Shown in pieces: positions 1-6,931 of a stretch of 11,232 nucleotides of DNA. A program made the position numbers and the translations under genes. Under the pieces are notes generated by a model that was not told the DNA's origin, did not search any database, and was given only the letters and a program-made list of their open reading frames with translations. Location of the stretch: the NCBI GenBank assembly GCA_001602885.1, contig LUZH01000052.1, positions 1 through 11,232 on the forward strand, read 5' to 3'. Origin of the DNA: Bacteroidales bacterium Bact_16. GTDB taxonomy: Bacteria; Bacteroidota; Bacteroidia; Bacteroidales; UBA932. Within the stretch, counting starts at the first letter, position 1. Each line of letters starts with the position of its first letter.

Positions 1-1770
1 AACCCGCAGGTGATGCTGGAGCGCCGCGACACCGAGACGCAGAGCTTCCGCGTGCGCGGCGTTGCCTACGCCAACTTCACTCCGATCAAGGACCTGGTCG
101 TCACGTCCCGCTTCGGTTTCCAGGGTGGCTACAGCCACACCAACACCTACAACCACGAGATGTACATGACCACGAAGAACAACCAGGCGATGTCCATCTC
201 CGGTTCTTCCAACGACCGCCTCTACTATCAGTGGGAGAACTTTGCCAACTACAACAAGTCGTTCGGCAAGCACGACATCTCCGCGATGGCCGGTATGTCC
301 TACCAGCAGACCAACACGGACAGCATCCGCGGCAACGCCAACCAGCTGTCCAGCGAGTCGCCCAACTTCCGCTACCTGGACAACACCGTCAACACGGCGC
401 AGATGACCCTGGGCGGCCAGCCTGAGGTCCGGGCCAACATGTCCTACTTCGGCCGTATCGGCTATTCCTACGACAACCGGTATTTCATCCAGGCCAACTT
501 CCGCGCCGACGCCTACGACAGCTCCAAGCTGGACAAGCAGCACCGCTGGGGCTACTTCCCGTCCGTCTCCGCCGGCTGGACGGTCAGCAACGAGCCGTTC
601 ATGCAGAACGTCAAGCAGTCGCTCTCCCTCTCCTTCCTGAAGCTGCGCGCCTCCTGGGGTGTGAACGGTAACGTCAACGCCCTGGGCGAGTACCAGTACG
701 CTTCCGTGCTGGAGAGCTCTTCCGACTATGGCAACAACCTGGACGGCACCTTCATCGTCGGCGTCCGCCCGTCGAAGGTCCTCCCGAACCCGAACATCCG
801 CTGGGAGACTTCCCGCCAGGTGGACCTCGGCCTCGACCTCCGCATGTTCAAGGAGCGCCTGACCTTCTCCGTGGACTGGTACAACAAGGACACGCATGAC
901 CTGCTGACCCGCACCACGGCTCCCGGCAACACCGGCGCCGAGTACGTCTACGTCAACGCCGGTCTGGTGAACAACCACGGTACCGAGTTCGAACTGGGCT
1001 GGAAAGACACCCTCGGCGACTTCACCTACGGCATCAACGCCAACCTCTCCACGGTCCACAACAAGGTCGTGAAGGGCACCTCCCCCGACCGCGTCCCCGG
1101 CCAGAAGATCTGGAGCTCCTACGACGTGACCTATTTCGAGGAGGGCTATCCGCTGTGGTACCTGCGCACCTTCATGGTGGACCACATCGACCAGGCCACC
1201 GGCGCGGCCGTCTACAAGGATTTCGACGGTGACGGCGCGATCACGCCGGACGACCGCGACATCGCCGGCAGCGGCATTCCCGACTTCACCTACGGCCTCA
1301 CCCTCAACCTGGCCTACAAGGGCTTCGACCTGCTGGTGCTGGGTGCCGGTTCCCAGGGTGCCGAACTGCTCTACGCCGTGACCCGTGCCGACGCCCTGCA
1401 GCAGAACACGCTCAAGGCCTTCTATACGGAAGCCTGGAAGGACGCTTCTTCCACCGGCTACAAGTATCCGAAGCCGGACGCCAACGACAAGTACTACCGC
1501 ACGTCCAACATGCGCGTCTATGACGCTTCCTTCTTCAAGATCAAGCAGATCCAGCTTGGCTATACCGTGCCCCGCAAGCTCGTCAAGAAGATTGCCCTGA
1601 GCTCGCTGCGCGCCTATGTCTCCCTGGATGACTGGTTCACCTTCACGAAGTATCCCGGCCTCGATCCGGAGACGAGCCACGCCGGCTCCTCCGCCAGCGG
1701 CCTGGGTGTCGATTTCGGTTCCTACCCGATCTCCAGAAAGCTTGTCTTTGGTGTGAATGTATCGTTCTAA
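1..1770 (+). CDS. SusC/RagA-type TonB-dependent outer-membrane transporter, C-terminal part (5' end outside window)
   Basis: Outer-membrane beta-barrel that, with the SusD-type protein downstream, imports glycan oligomers into the periplasm using TonB energy. The reading frame is open from base 1 and ends at TAA 1768-1770, giving about 589 residues; SusC proteins usually have about 1000, so the signal peptide, the plug and the first strands lie upstream. The barrel is visible as alternating aromatic/polar strands such as SYFGRIGYSYDNRYFIQANF. Family hallmarks near the end are an aspartate-rich loop DFDGDGAITPDD at bases 1219-1254, followed by IPDFTYGLTLNLAYKGFDL, then FFKIKQIQLGYTVP and a final strand ending in Phe (FGVNVSF), as expected for an outer-membrane barrel. 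The SusD gene starts 12 bases after the stop, so the two are surely co-transcribed. The substrate cannot be read from this part. The in-frame GTG/ATG at 10-15 is internal, not the true start. Confidence 0.95.
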   Translation, partial: NPQVMLERRDTETQSFRVRGVAYANFTPIKDLVVTSRFGFQGGYSHTNTYNHEMYMTTKNNQAMSISGSSNDRLYYQWENFANYNKSFGKHDISAMAGMSYQQTNTDSIRGNANQLSSESPNFRYLDNTVNTAQMTLGGQPEVRANMSYFGRIGYSYDNRYFIQANFRADAYDSSKLDKQHRWGYFPSVSAGWTVSNEPFMQNVKQSLSLSFLKLRASWGVNGNVNALGEYQYASVLESSSDYGNNLDGTFIVGVRPSKVLPNPNIRWETSRQVDLGLDLRMFKERLTFSVDWYNKDTHDLLTRTTAPGNTGAEYVYVNAGLVNNHGTEFELGWKDTLGDFTYGINANLSTVHNKVVKGTSPDRVPGQKIWSSYDVTYFEEGYPLWYLRTFMVDHIDQATGAAVYKDFDGDGAITPDDRDIAGSGIPDFTYGLTLNLAYKGFDLLVLGAGSQGAELLYAVTRADALQQNTLKAFYTEAWKDASSTGYKYPKPDANDKYYRTSNMRVYDASFFKIKQIQLGYTVPRKLVKKIALSSLRAYVSLDDWFTFTKYPGLDPETSHAGSSASGLGVDFGSYPISRKLVFGVNVSF

Positions 1771-1782
1771 AACTGCTGCCGT

Positions 1783-3414
1783 ATGAAAAGAATATATATA
1801 GCCCTTTCGCTTGCGGCGCTCGTCCTGACGACCGGCGCCTGCCAGAAGAATCTTGATATCCCCCAGAAGAGCGTCCTGTCCACCGAGGACTACTACGCCA
1901 ACGCCACCGCCGACGAGGCGGAAGCCCTGATCGCCAGCGCCTACAAGCTGTATTGGGGCGGCCGCGACGTGACCTGCGTCAACGGCATCGAGAAGATGCT
2001 CTTCCTGAACAGCCTCGACGACGACCATTATCCGGGCGGCGGTTCCTTCGCGGATGCCACCTATCAGTTCCAGGAGGCCGGCAACTACAATGTTACTTCT
2101 GCCGATACGGCCCCGAAGATCATGTATAAGGGCGTCTACAGCGTGATTTACCACTGCAACCTGATCCTCGAGAAGATTCCCGAGACCGACAATGCGCGCA
2201 TCAACCGCGTCAAGGCCGAGGCTAACTTCCTCCGCGCCCTCGCGATGTTCGACGCCGTCCGCTGGTGGGGCACCCCGCCGCTCGCGGACCATCTGCTCTC
2301 GCAGGATGAGTATTATCAGTCCAACACCCCGACCGAGGAGTCCATCGCCTGGATCCTCGCGCAGATGAAGGATGCCGCTTCCAAGCTGCCCGCCATCAGC
2401 GGCAAGGGCCAGCAGGAGGCCTTCGGCGCCCGCATCTCCAAGCACGCGGCCCTCGCGTTCCGCGGCAAGGTGGGCCTCTGGTACGGCCAGAAGACCGGCA
2501 ACAAGCAGATGCTGGCCGAGGCGGCCGCCGACCTCAAGGAGGTGATTGACTCGAAGCTCTATGGCCTGGTGTCCGACATGTTCATCCTCGAGCGCCCGAT
2601 GGGCGACTTCTGCGAGGAGTACCTCTTCGAGCACAATTCCGCCGACAACGACGGCTTCCCGGGCAACCCGCAGAATGACCTCCGTCACATGTGGACGGGC
2701 TGGCCGGACGGCCTCGTGGCCCCGGAGAACGTCTACACCGGCTGGGGCTGGAACGCCGTGTCCGGCGACTTCGGCCGCTTCCTGGAGGCACACGAAGGCG
2801 ACATCGAGAAGCCGCGCTTCAAGTCCACGATCCACACCTACGAGCAGGTGCTGGCGATGGATTATGCCGAAGGCAAGACGCCCGGCGTGCTGCCCAAGGG
2901 CATCTGCCACAACGAGGGCTACTTCACCTACCGCGGCATCGCTTTCCTGAGCGACTTCTACGACATCCCCGGCTTCTGGAAGTATTCCCGCACCAATGCG
3001 GCCCTGCTCCGCTACGCCGAAGTGCTGCTGCTCTACGCCGAGGCGAAGTTCCTGGTGGACGATGACGCCGACGGCTCCGGCCTGGCCGCCCTCAACGAGG
3101 TGCGCCGCCGCGCCCAGATCCCCGAGGTGTCCGCGCTGACCTACCAGATCATCAAGGACGAGCGCCGCGCCGAGCTCTTCTACGAGCAGGAGCGCTACTT
3201 CGACCTGGTGCGCTGGGGCGACGCCGCCGAGGTGCTCAAGAACAAGGGCAAGAAGCTCTACAAATTCTACGGCTACAAGCCTGGCACCACGGAGTGGAAC
3301 ATCGAAGTTATCGACGGCACCGGCTCCGGCTGGCAGGACAAGTACAACCTCCTCCCGTTCCCGTTCGAGCAGACTTCCGCCAACCCCAACCTGAAGCAGA
3401 ATCCCGGCTGGTGA
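1783..3414 (+). CDS. SusD/RagB-family glycan-binding outer-membrane lipoprotein
   Basis: Surface lipoprotein of 543 residues that caps the SusC barrel and binds the glycan. The start MKRIYIALSLAALVLTTGAC is a type II signal peptide with lipobox TGAC, lipidated on Cys20. Family signatures are LRYAEVLLLYAEA around residues 409-421, ERRAELFYEQERYFDLVRWG at 460-479, and the C-terminal block PFPFEQTSANPNLKQNPGW ending the protein. Length matches the usual 500-600 residues, so it looks intact. The ATG at 1783 is chosen because it yields the lipoprotein signal directly; there is no Shine-Dalgarno sequence, which is common in Bacteroidota. It sits 12 bases after the SusC gene and 29 bases before the GH43-type gene, implying one operon. 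Ligand specificity varies in this family and is not predictable here; the GH43 neighbour suggests a pentose-containing plant glycan such as arabinan or arabinoxylan (inference). Confidence 0.96.
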   Translation: MKRIYIALSLAALVLTTGACQKNLDIPQKSVLSTEDYYANATADEAEALIASAYKLYWGGRDVTCVNGIEKMLFLNSLDDDHYPGGGSFADATYQFQEAGNYNVTSADTAPKIMYKGVYSVIYHCNLILEKIPETDNARINRVKAEANFLRALAMFDAVRWWGTPPLADHLLSQDEYYQSNTPTEESIAWILAQMKDAASKLPAISGKGQQEAFGARISKHAALAFRGKVGLWYGQKTGNKQMLAEAAADLKEVIDSKLYGLVSDMFILERPMGDFCEEYLFEHNSADNDGFPGNPQNDLRHMWTGWPDGLVAPENVYTGWGWNAVSGDFGRFLEAHEGDIEKPRFKSTIHTYEQVLAMDYAEGKTPGVLPKGICHNEGYFTYRGIAFLSDFYDIPGFWKYSRTNAALLRYAEVLLLYAEAKFLVDDDADGSGLAALNEVRRRAQIPEVSALTYQIIKDERRAELFYEQERYFDLVRWGDAAEVLKNKGKKLYKFYGYKPGTTEWNIEVIDGTGSGWQDKYNLLPFPFEQTSANPNLKQNPGW

Positions 3415-3443
3415 TCTTGAAAGTATCCAATCAATTATAAAAG

Positions 3444-4619
3444 ATGAAAATCAGAACACTCTTGTTTTATTGCATGGCTGCCACGCTTTTCGCTTCCTGT
3501 GGCAGCAACGCTCCCGCGCCGGTCGCGTCCGCCCCGGCCAAGGTCGAACCCGGTGAGCAGGCTCCGCTTGCAGACCCCGGCCAGAAGAACTTCGGCGGCA
3601 TGATTTCCTCCGCTCCCCGGGACACGACCGGCATGGCCGAGCGCATGCGCCGGATGCGTGAGGAGCAGAACCGCATCCGCACCGTCCACTTCAACGACCT
3701 GTCGATGAGCGATCCGTTCATCTATCCGGATCCGGTCACGAAGACCTACTACCTGACCAGTTCCGGCGGCCGCCAGTACCGGAGCAAGGATCTGGTGATG
3801 TGGGAAGGCCCCTACAACGTGATCGACCTGACCGGCACCTGGTGCGAGAAGGCGGGCTTCGCCGCCGCGGCCGAGATCCACAAGATCGGCGATTACTATT
3901 ATTACGCCGGTACGTGGAGCGACCACTCCGACCTCATCCAGCAGGTCCCGCGCCGCTACAACGTGCCCCACAACCAGACCTATCTGCTGCGCGCCGACAA
4001 TCCCGAGGGTCCGTTCGTGCCGTTCTCCGTCACGCCGGGCTACGACTATCAGCCGCGCGAGTGGGACTGCATCGACGGCACGCTCTATGAGGAGGACGGC
4101 CACATCTATATGATCTTCGTGCACGAGTGGACCCAGATCATCGACGGCACGATGGACTACATCGAGCTCTCGAAAGACCTGACCCACACCATCTCCGAGT
4201 GGCCTGTGACGATGTTCCGCGCTTCCGAGGCTCCGTCCTGCGGCGAGATGAACGGCCTGGGCGAGGCCACCTTCGGCCTCAAGATGCCGGGTTGGGTGAC
4301 CGACGGCCCGCAGATGTTCCGCACGCAGACCGGCAAGCTCGGCATGCTCTGGAGCACCTGGGGCAAGGAGCGCTACCTCCAGGAGGTCTGCTATTCCGAG
4401 TCCGGCACCATCGCCGGCCCGTGGGTGCAGGAACCGGAACCGTTCCTGGCCAACAATTCCGGTCACGGCATGCTCTTCCGCACTTTTGAGGGTGAACTCC
4501 GCTACGTGGTCCACCACGTGGAAGGCGACGGCCCGCGCAAGCCGCAGTACTGGACGGTCGACGACTCCGGCGACAAGCTGAAGCTCGGTCACCAGATCAT
4601 CGTACCCGACAACCGTTAG
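3444..4619 (+). CDS. GH43-type glycoside hydrolase, lipoprotein
   Basis: Predicted five-bladed beta-propeller glycosidase of 391 residues, probably acting on arabinose- or xylose-containing chains handled by the SusC/D pair. The N-terminus has a lipobox FASC with lipidation on Cys19, followed by an Ala/Pro-rich linker to about residue 80, so the enzyme is membrane-tethered. Propeller signatures are DLSMSDPFIYPDP, with candidate base Asp90; REWDCIDGTLYEEDGHIYMIF, with candidate pKa-modulating Asp211; and VTDGPQMF at 285-292, where many GH43 enzymes have EGP carrying the acid glutamate. NNSGHGMLF at 338-345 supplies a His of the type that binds the central ion. The EGP position is therefore Asp287 rather than Glu, with another carboxylate nearby at Glu262 (RASEAPS). 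The start is fixed by the signal sequence; the leader before it is A-rich. Family assignment is strong, exact activity unknown: arabinofuranosidase, arabinanase or xylosidase are all possible. Confidence 0.85.
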   Translation: MKIRTLLFYCMAATLFASCGSNAPAPVASAPAKVEPGEQAPLADPGQKNFGGMISSAPRDTTGMAERMRRMREEQNRIRTVHFNDLSMSDPFIYPDPVTKTYYLTSSGGRQYRSKDLVMWEGPYNVIDLTGTWCEKAGFAAAAEIHKIGDYYYYAGTWSDHSDLIQQVPRRYNVPHNQTYLLRADNPEGPFVPFSVTPGYDYQPREWDCIDGTLYEEDGHIYMIFVHEWTQIIDGTMDYIELSKDLTHTISEWPVTMFRASEAPSCGEMNGLGEATFGLKMPGWVTDGPQMFRTQTGKLGMLWSTWGKERYLQEVCYSESGTIAGPWVQEPEPFLANNSGHGMLFRTFEGELRYVVHHVEGDGPRKPQYWTVDDSGDKLKLGHQIIVPDNR

Positions 4620-4646
4620 TAGTTTCTTATATAAGTTTTTTCAGTT

Positions 4647-4681
4647 AAAAAGGCAGGAGGCACCCGTGAGGGCGCCTCCTG
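4647..4681. terminator. Bidirectional intrinsic terminator between convergent genes
   Basis: An 8-bp perfect stem (CAGGAGGC at 4654-4661 with GCCTCCTG at 4674-4681) continues through one A/C mismatch into CCC/GGG closing a GTGA loop. On the minus strand it is followed by TTTTT (4647-4651), a good terminator for the gene ending at 4703. On the plus strand the tail is only TTCATTT, so termination of the Sus operon is weaker but plausible. Confidence 0.8.
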
Positions 4682-4702
4682 TTCATTTGTGGAGGGGAAA
4701 AC

Positions 4703-5740
4703 CTATTCGTTCGGATTGACGTAGCGGATGATTCTTTCAACATGTCTGTTCGCCTCCTGGTCCATAATCTTGCACAGCACATAGCTGTCGCTGGACAAGG
4801 TGATCGGCCAGCCGGTTCCCAAGTGGATTTGTTCTCCGCTGGTCTGGCTGATTTCCAGGGTCACGTTTTCAAATATCTCCGCGATGGCCGCCTGGCATTC
4901 CTCCTCGGACATCCCTTCGAAGCTGCCGGCGATGGCCGAGATCATAGGTCCCATGTATTGCTTGACTACAGGTCCCAACTGTTCCGTACCGGCTTCCACT
5001 TCGCTTATGATCACGGCTTTGTCTTCGTCGGTATAGTCAGAGTTGACCCAGAACACACCTTCCACCTCTCCATCGACGCCGTCCAGGATGCCGGCCAGGT
5101 TCTGCGTGTACGAATAAGTGGCCGTCGTGTCGAGTTTGCATCCGTGGTAGAACAGAAGGGAGGAGACTTCCGTGACAAAAGCGCTCTCCAGCACTTCCGG
5201 CGACAACGCCAGCATGGCGGCATCAACGGTGCCGTCCACGAGTTTCTCCAAGGTCTCGCTTGCGATCTCGTCCTTTCCGGGGATCGCGTCCAGCTCTTTC
5301 AGGACGGCTTTTTTAAAATACGGCCGCAATCCCTGCGCCACCTCCGCGACTTCGTCCAGATTCTCCAGTCTCAGGAAAGATCCCAATTCATCGGTCTTGA
5401 AACGGTAAGGCGTGTTGAAATGGGCGTTCATTTCTTCCGGGCTGATGAAACGCTCCATATCCGGATCGCTGAGGATCTCGTAGGTGACTTCCATCGTGTA
5501 GGTGCTGTCCGTAGCGTCCACCACCTTGAAATGCATGAGTTCGGAAGAAGCGCTGGCCTGGGTTTCGTTGCCCTCGGCGTCAATGTCGTAGGTCTTCGTC
5601 TCGGCCCGGTATGTTATCTGGTCGCCAACCTCCCAGTATGCGACGATCTGAACTGTAGAATCCGGCAGCATCTGCGCGGAAGCCTTTCCCGGCACGAGAA
5701 GCGCAGCCAGGATCGGTAAGAGTGCATAAAGTTTTTTCAT
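4703..5740 (-). CDS. Exported protein of unknown function
   Basis: I do not recognise this 345-residue protein. It begins MKKLYALLPILAALLVPGKASAQ, a clear Sec signal peptide with likely cleavage after Ala22 (ASA|Q), leaving about 322 residues in the periplasm or outer membrane; there is no lipobox and no further membrane segment. The mature part starts with VQIVAYWEVGDQITYRAETKTYDI, a strand-rich opening, continues with many acidic residues and helical stretches (EEMNAHF, EVAEVAQGLRPYFKKAVL), and ends in a strand-like segment. Three Cys residues are scattered through the mature part, without a metal-binding pattern. No catalytic motif is evident. The minus frame is preferred over the long opposite-strand frame because of the signal peptide. 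It is transcribed alone, from a candidate promoter at 5761-5768 to the terminator at 4647-4681. Confidence is high that it is a gene, nil on function. Confidence 0.88.
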   Translation of the reverse strand: MKKLYALLPILAALLVPGKASAQMLPDSTVQIVAYWEVGDQITYRAETKTYDIDAEGNETQASASSELMHFKVVDATDSTYTMEVTYEILSDPDMERFISPEEMNAHFNTPYRFKTDELGSFLRLENLDEVAEVAQGLRPYFKKAVLKELDAIPGKDEIASETLEKLVDGTVDAAMLALSPEVLESAFVTEVSSLLFYHGCKLDTTATYSYTQNLAGILDGVDGEVEGVFWVNSDYTDEDKAVIISEVEAGTEQLGPVVKQYMGPMISAIAGSFEGMSEEECQAAIAEIFENVTLEISQTSGEQIHLGTGWPITLSSDSYVLCKIMDQEANRHVERIIRYVNPNE

Positions 5741-5760
5741 GTGTATGAGGAAAATTTCGG

Positions 5761-5768
5761 CAAAAATA
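5761..5768 (-). promoter_or_regulatory. Candidate -7 box for the exported protein gene
   Basis: The minus strand reads TATTTTTG, an exact match to the Bacteroides -7 consensus TAnnTTTG, ending 20 bases before the start codon at 5740. No convincing TTTG/TTG lies 19-21 bp upstream, so this is a partial promoter match. Confidence 0.4.
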
Positions 5769-5789
5769 GCAAATTCTGCGGGAAATCAT

Positions 5790-5822
5790 TATCTTGCATA
5801 AGATATATTAAATCACAAGATA
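5790..5822. repeat. Inverted repeat in the leader of the small protein gene
   Basis: TATCTTG at 5790-5796 pairs with CAAGATA at 5816-5822, overlapping the start codon. The first arm also forms a local palindrome ATCTT-GCAT-AAGAT at 5791-5804. The alternatives are mutually exclusive, so a small regulatory structure or operator is possible; chance in AT-rich DNA is also possible. Confidence 0.3.
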
Positions 5823-5938
5823 TGGTCACTGAACAAAATGAACGATACATCTCGCCGGACTGCGAGGTGCTGGAAATCCAGCCGGAAGGCCTGATCACCA
5901 AAAGCCCAGACTACGATGACGCCCATGAGATAGACTAA
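5822..5938 (+). CDS. Small acidic protein, 38 residues, function unknown
   Basis: The short frame encodes MVTEQNERYISPDCEVLEIQ followed by an acidic tail ending YDDAHEID. The pattern of a short polar start, Y-I-x-P-x-x-E-V-x-E-I-x-x-E-G and a variable acidic, Ser/Pro-containing tail resembles small uncharacterised proteins I recall as frequent in Bacteroidales genomes; this is from memory, not a search. There is no signal peptide or membrane segment. It has one Cys (residue 14). The frame is open further upstream to 5741, but that extension reads through the AT-rich intergenic spacer and has no coding character, so ATG 5822 is preferred. A strong terminator begins 10 bases after the stop, supporting an independent transcript. 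Some such small proteins could be peptide precursors, but no protease, modification enzyme or transporter gene is adjacent, so no function is assigned. Confidence 0.6.
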   Translation: MVTEQNERYISPDCEVLEIQPEGLITKSPDYDDAHEID

Positions 5939-5948
5939 ACGGGCAACA

Positions 5949-5984
5949 AAAAAAGTCAGATTCCTGAAGGGATCTGACTTTTTT
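5949..5984. terminator. Strong bidirectional terminator between the small protein gene and tRNA-Gly
   Basis: A 16-bp stem pairs 5949-5964 with 5969-5984 around a TGAA loop, with one G-T pair and the A/T-rich ends forming U-tracts in both directions: TTTTTT after the stem on plus, and a run of seven T on minus from 5954 downwards. It lies 10 bases after the small gene and immediately after the tRNA 3' end at 5986. Confidence 0.92.
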
Positions 5985-5985
5985 G

Positions 5986-6061
5986 TGGAGCGGAAAACGG
6001 GGCTCGGACCCGCGACCTCAACCTTGGCAAGGTTGCGCTCTACCAACTGAGCTATTTCCGC
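5986..6061 (-). tRNA. tRNA-Gly (anticodon GCC)
   Basis: Read on the minus strand this is a complete 76-base cloverleaf. The acceptor stem GCGGAAA (6055-6061) pairs with TTTCCGC (5990-5996). The D-arm contains AGCTCAGTTGGTAGAGC. The anticodon stem-loop is CAACC-TTGCCAA-GGTTG with anticodon GCC, and the T-arm is GCGGGTCCGAGCCCCGT. The discriminator is T and the CCA end is encoded. GCC reads GGC/GGU, fitting the C-ending glycine codons common in the neighbouring genes. The gene has its own promoter upstream and a strong terminator directly after it. It also lies 101 bases downstream of the LytTR-type gene on the same strand without a visible terminator between, so read-through from that gene is possible. 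Confidence 0.97.
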
Positions 6062-6089
6062 AAAACCTTATTGCTTAGCGTTGGGATTG

Positions 6090-6120
6090 CAAAGGTAGAC
6101 ACATTTTTTGAAATACCAAA
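6090..6120 (-). promoter_or_regulatory. Bacteroides-type promoter of tRNA-Gly
   Basis: On the minus strand TTTG (6117-6120), 19 bp, then TACCTTTG (6090-6097) matches both the -33 and -7 elements. Transcription would begin around 6083-6086, some 22-25 bases before the mature tRNA. Two A-tracts lie immediately upstream (see the next entry). Confidence 0.75.
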
Positions 6121-6138
6121 TTTTTTTTCGCTTTTTTT
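6121..6138 (-). promoter_or_regulatory. Phased A-tracts upstream of the tRNA promoter (UP-element-like)
   Basis: Reading the minus strand, seven A (6138-6132) and eight A (6128-6121) are separated by GCG, with centres about 10.5 bp apart, directly abutting the -33 element. In-phase A-tracts bend DNA and similar sequences strengthen stable-RNA promoters; the role here is inferred. Confidence 0.4.
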
Positions 6139-6162
6139 GCGCCCCGGCACCATTCTTCTGCA

Positions 6163-6879
6163 TTATTCTGCGTCCGCGTCCGGGCGGAGGGTGCCCGACA
6201 CCGATTCCCGGTATTTGCGCGAGACGGGCAGAGAGTGCTGACCTATAATCACTTCCTCGGGCGAGACCAGCCTGCTGCGGGCGATGTTGACCAGGTAGGA
6301 GCGGTGGATCCGCAGAAAATCCTCGCCGAGCAGATTTTCCCATTGGCTGATGCCGGTCTTGTTGCGGTAGGCGTTTCCGTCGGCCGTGACGAGGCGCACC
6401 TCGGTGTCGTTGGATTCCACGTAGTCGATGTCCGCCACGCGCAGCGTCACGCTCCGGCGGTCGGAGAAGAACGTGATCGTGCGTTCCTCTTGCCTGAAGC
6501 GCCGGCGCAGCCACTTGGCCCAGTAGAAATCGCCGATGGCGATGGCGGTGAGGATCAGGGCCAGGAAGACGGGGTTGATGAGCATCGGCGGGATCGTGAC
6601 CATGGCCGGGAACTCCCCCTTGCGGATGAGGGCCTCCCAGCTGAGGGCGTGCAGGAGCACGATGAGCACGACGGCGGCGACCAGCACGGCCAGCGCGAGG
6701 TAGACCTTGTCCATGGGTTTCCGCGCCTTGGGCATCAGGTACTCGAGCGCGACCGCGCAGGGCCCGAAGATGAGGCTGACGAGGAGAGCCTCGGACAAGG
6801 TGTAGTCCAAGCTGACGAGCAGGGCCGCGACCAGCGCGAGGGCCGCGAGCCAATAGGCGATCCGTCCGAGAATTTTCAT
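6163..6879 (-). CDS. Membrane-anchored LytTR-type DNA-binding regulator
   Basis: A 238-residue protein with hydrophobic segments at about 5-24, 29-48, 59-78 and 96-115, then a C-terminal LytTR DNA-binding domain at about 133-229. Signature pieces are ITFFSDRRSVTLRVADIDYVES, then EDFLRIHRSYLVNI at 186-199 and LPVSRKYRES at 217-226, typical of the AlgR/LytR-type beta fold. There is no receiver domain; the membrane part presumably senses or sequesters. ATG 6877-6879 is chosen because it begins directly at the first membrane helix. A frame extension to 7014 would run through the intergenic repeats and promoter signals and looks non-coding. It is divergent from the ExbB-like gene, with 146 bases between, where a 21-bp-period direct repeat lies. 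Such proteins often control themselves and an adjacent membrane gene, so the neighbour is the likely target (inference). Confidence 0.9.
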   Translation of the reverse strand: MKILGRIAYWLAALALVAALLVSLDYTLSEALLVSLIFGPCAVALEYLMPKARKPMDKVYLALAVLVAAVVLIVLLHALSWEALIRKGEFPAMVTIPPMLINPVFLALILTAIAIGDFYWAKWLRRRFRQEERTITFFSDRRSVTLRVADIDYVESNDTEVRLVTADGNAYRNKTGISQWENLLGEDFLRIHRSYLVNIARSRLVSPEEVIIGQHSLPVSRKYRESVSGTLRPDADAE

Positions 6880-6886
6880 GGCAGAA

Positions 6887-6917
6887 CAAAAATAAACAAA
6901 AATGTGTGCGATGGCAA
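6887..6917 (-). promoter_or_regulatory. Candidate promoter of the LytTR-type regulator, near-leaderless
   Basis: Minus strand TTG (6915-6917), 20 bp, then TATTTTTG (6887-6894) fits the Bacteroides pattern. Only 7 bases separate the -7 box from the ATG at 6879, so the transcript would have almost no leader. A/T-rich DNA here makes a chance match possible. Confidence 0.4.
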
Positions 6918-6931
6918 GCGGAAGGGCCCGA

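Noticed and set aside
1219..1254. EF-hand/dockerin-like loop DFDGDGAITPDD, possibly a cellulosome-type module
   Set aside because: Only one loop is present and such aspartate-rich loops are a usual feature of SusC barrels, so no dockerin is called.
3435..4592. Long minus-strand open frame opposite the GH43-type gene
   Set aside because: Composition is typical of the antisense of a GC-rich gene, with no signal peptide or motif; the plus frame has a lipobox and GH43 signatures.
4742..5719. Long plus-strand open frame of 325 codons
   Set aside because: It is antisense to the exported protein gene, whose signal peptide and terminator position support the minus strand.
5741..5821. N-terminal extension of the small acidic protein
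   Set aside because: It reads through the AT-rich spacer that holds the neighbouring gene's promoter; ATG 5822 begins the coherent peptide.
5813..6046. Minus-strand open frame of 77 codons
   Set aside because: It overlaps the tRNA-Gly gene and the bidirectional terminator and is antisense to the small protein.
6121..6138. T-runs on the plus strand as a terminator
   Set aside because: No stable stem precedes them on either strand; they fit better as A-tracts of the minus-strand tRNA promoter.
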